A DNA stretch of 64,000 nucleotides from Argyresthia goedartella (lineage: Eukaryota; Arthropoda; Insecta; Lepidoptera; Argyresthiidae). The notes under the pieces are model-generated. The model saw only the letters and a list, made by a program, of their open reading frames with translations, did not search any database and had not been told where the DNA came from. Shown one piece after another: positions 62,580-64,000 of the stretch (position 1 is the stretch's first letter; each line of letters opens with the position of its first letter). A program made the translations under genes and the position numbers. The stretch spans positions 22,501 through 86,500 of the forward strand of contig OX463827.1 in assembly GCA_949825045.1 (NCBI GenBank), in the 5' to 3' direction.

Positions 62580-63185
62580 TGTAGATGACTAATAGCAACA
62601 AATGTAGGGTCGAAGGAGATGGACAGGAAATACATTATGTCGAGGAGCATAAATACTTGGGCTAGATAGCATCCTTCGAAAATAGGCAAGACATGGAAAT
62701 TGATAAAAGAGTCTCAAATGCCTGGAAGAATTCCTGTAACTTTAAAACGTAGACTCGTCGATATATGTATCCTATCTATCCTAACCTACGGTGCTCAGAC
62801 TTGGTCTCTGTCCGAACTCCAGAAGTCCAAACTCAAGGTTTGCCAGCGAGCCATGGAGCGCAGCATTTTAAATGTTCGAAGGACGGATCACGTCAGGGAC
62901 ATGGAAAAGAGCTCCATGCCTGGTATTGTTGTAGACGTAGGTGTGTACACCGCCAAACTGAAACGGAACTGGGCCGGCCATGTCTGTCACATGCACCCAG
63001 ACAGATGGGCGGACATCGGCGTAGGGGCAGGCCGAGGAGGAGATGGCGGGACGACCTCGATAAGTTTCTGCCAGGATTTACGGACGTGGCCCAGGATAGA
63101 GAATTGTGGATGCAACATAGGGAGGCCTTTGCCCAGCAGTAGGAAACCTAACGGCTACAAAACAAATGCTTCCAATGTATATGAC
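62580..63185 (+). mobile_element. RTE-like LINE 3' fragment
   Basis: It carries KYLG near 62655, RVSNAWKNS, and an open frame at 62700-63191 with LVDICILSILTYGAQTWSL, KVCQRAMERSILNV and GHVCHMHPDRWA. The alternate frame ends DVAQDRELWMQHREAFAQQ. These are signatures of the C-terminus of RTE-clade reverse transcriptases. 5' truncation and one frameshift near 63040. Confidence 0.8.
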
Positions 63186-63191
63186 TTTTAA

Positions 63192-64000
63192 ATGTTTGCG
63201 TGATTATTTAGAGAGAGAGTGAGATAAATAAAAAAAATGTAAAACGTAATCGTTTTACAAATTTTTGGAAAAGGAATTATTTCAAACAATATTATTTCTT
63301 TTCATATTGAGCAAGGTAACTGTAAACCACAGAGGGCTAACAGAGCAACATATCTTAATATTTTTATAACGATTAAATAAATAACAAGTATACCAATTCA
63401 AATCCGGTGCGAAGTTGTAAAAAAGATTTTGTGATAACGTCGGAAGACTTTCCTATCGCTCAAAATAACCAAATTACGTTTACACGTAAGCATAACAAAG
63501 CTGACACTACAGCTCCACAAGATATAAAGACACAACTGTTTGAATACTCTTATTTGAGTAACTTGAGATTTACAAAAGGCTGTTTTGGCCTAATGCGTCG
63601 CCCTTGGGCGTGGGCGACTCGGAGCCATTGCATATTTGAAGTTCTGTGTCGGACCCAAATTGAAGTAAAATTTGGCAGTTCAGCCATGCGATACTTGCAT
63701 GAATACATGCATGCGAGACGTCACTTCAGAGGGTTCTTGCTTAATTCAGTAGGAAGATTCACTCTATATTTCGCAACGTGTTTGTGGTGATACACTCGAA
63801 ACTGAAAAATATTTATTATTATAGGCATACTACTGCCAGTAACCGAAAAATATATCAAGCTACTCCGGCGCACTTTCTGCCACAAAACTGCAAAGTAGCG
63901 ATAGTAGCCGGGATCTACAGCATCCGAAACACGGAAGCGCCCGATAATGTACTTAAGGTAAACTAATTATCTCATTGGTACTTGGTCGTGTACATCTCCT
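63192..64000 (+). other. Unrecognised right end of window
   Basis: An ORF of 127 codons at 63407-63790 shows no family motif. A GC-rich patch near 63590-63625 (GCGTCGCCCTTGGGCGTGG) interrupts otherwise AT-rich DNA. No gene is supported. Confidence 0.35.

Noticed and set aside
63407..63790. 127-codon ORF near the right end as a gene
   Set aside because: No motif, no splice or start context, and AT-rich flanks with unrelated composition.

Overview
This is eukaryotic, almost certainly lepidopteran, genomic DNA from a chromosome end. The evidence is arrays of the insect telomere repeat (CCTAA on the + strand, TTAGG on the other), R1-clade retrotransposons inserted inside those arrays at the TRAS and SART positions, two BEL/Pao elements, tRNA-derived SINEs, and one split host gene. 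CCTAA reading left to right fits a left-hand telomere, so the window probably runs from the inner telomeric/subtelomeric zone (left) into the chromosome (right). An interstitial array cannot be excluded.

Bases 1-14,190 are a layered telomeric mosaic. From the left: a TRAS-like element with an uninterrupted ORF2 (poly(A) running into CCTAA); CCTAA; a minus-strand short element with a tRNA-like head; CCTAA; an internally deleted minus-strand SART/R1-like element; CCTAA; a decayed TRAS-like element; CCTAA; a second, headless copy of the short element; and a degenerate CCTAA/CCTGA edge. The short element and the SART-like element share their last ~50 bases and their orientation in the repeat. This suggests a telomere-homing non-autonomous element that uses the SART machinery.

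Bases 14,190-28,270 hold nested retroelements. A minus-strand Jockey/CR1-type LINE appears to be split by a plus-strand CR1-like LINE (15.26-18.0 kb). It is certainly split by a 7.35-kb BEL/Pao element (18,859-26,211; 504-bp LTRs that look identical; 5-bp target duplication ATTGC). That BEL copy has a 33-bp snapback palindrome at its start and two in-frame TAG codons.

Bases 28,270-59,593 are one host gene on the minus strand: a Dpr-family two-Ig cell-surface protein. I could assemble it completely: signal-peptide exon 59,593-59,515, then 59,271-59,039, 30,544-30,383, 29,698-29,564, 28,724-28,511 and 28,421-28,270. All splice phases agree, giving 324 codons plus stop. Its 28.5-kb intron is filled with retroelements: LINE fragments, a decayed Gypsy element at 41.6-46.5 kb, and a second BEL/Pao element at 48.8-55.6 kb with an intact 1868-codon polyprotein but a gutted 5' LTR. 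At both ends of this intron lie minisatellite units built from the gene's own splice acceptor plus the start of its Ig1 exon.

Bases 59,700-64,000 contain further LINE fragments (Jockey-like, RTE-like) and otherwise unrecognised sequence. I see no bacterial operons, CRISPR arrays, rRNA genes or functional tRNA genes.
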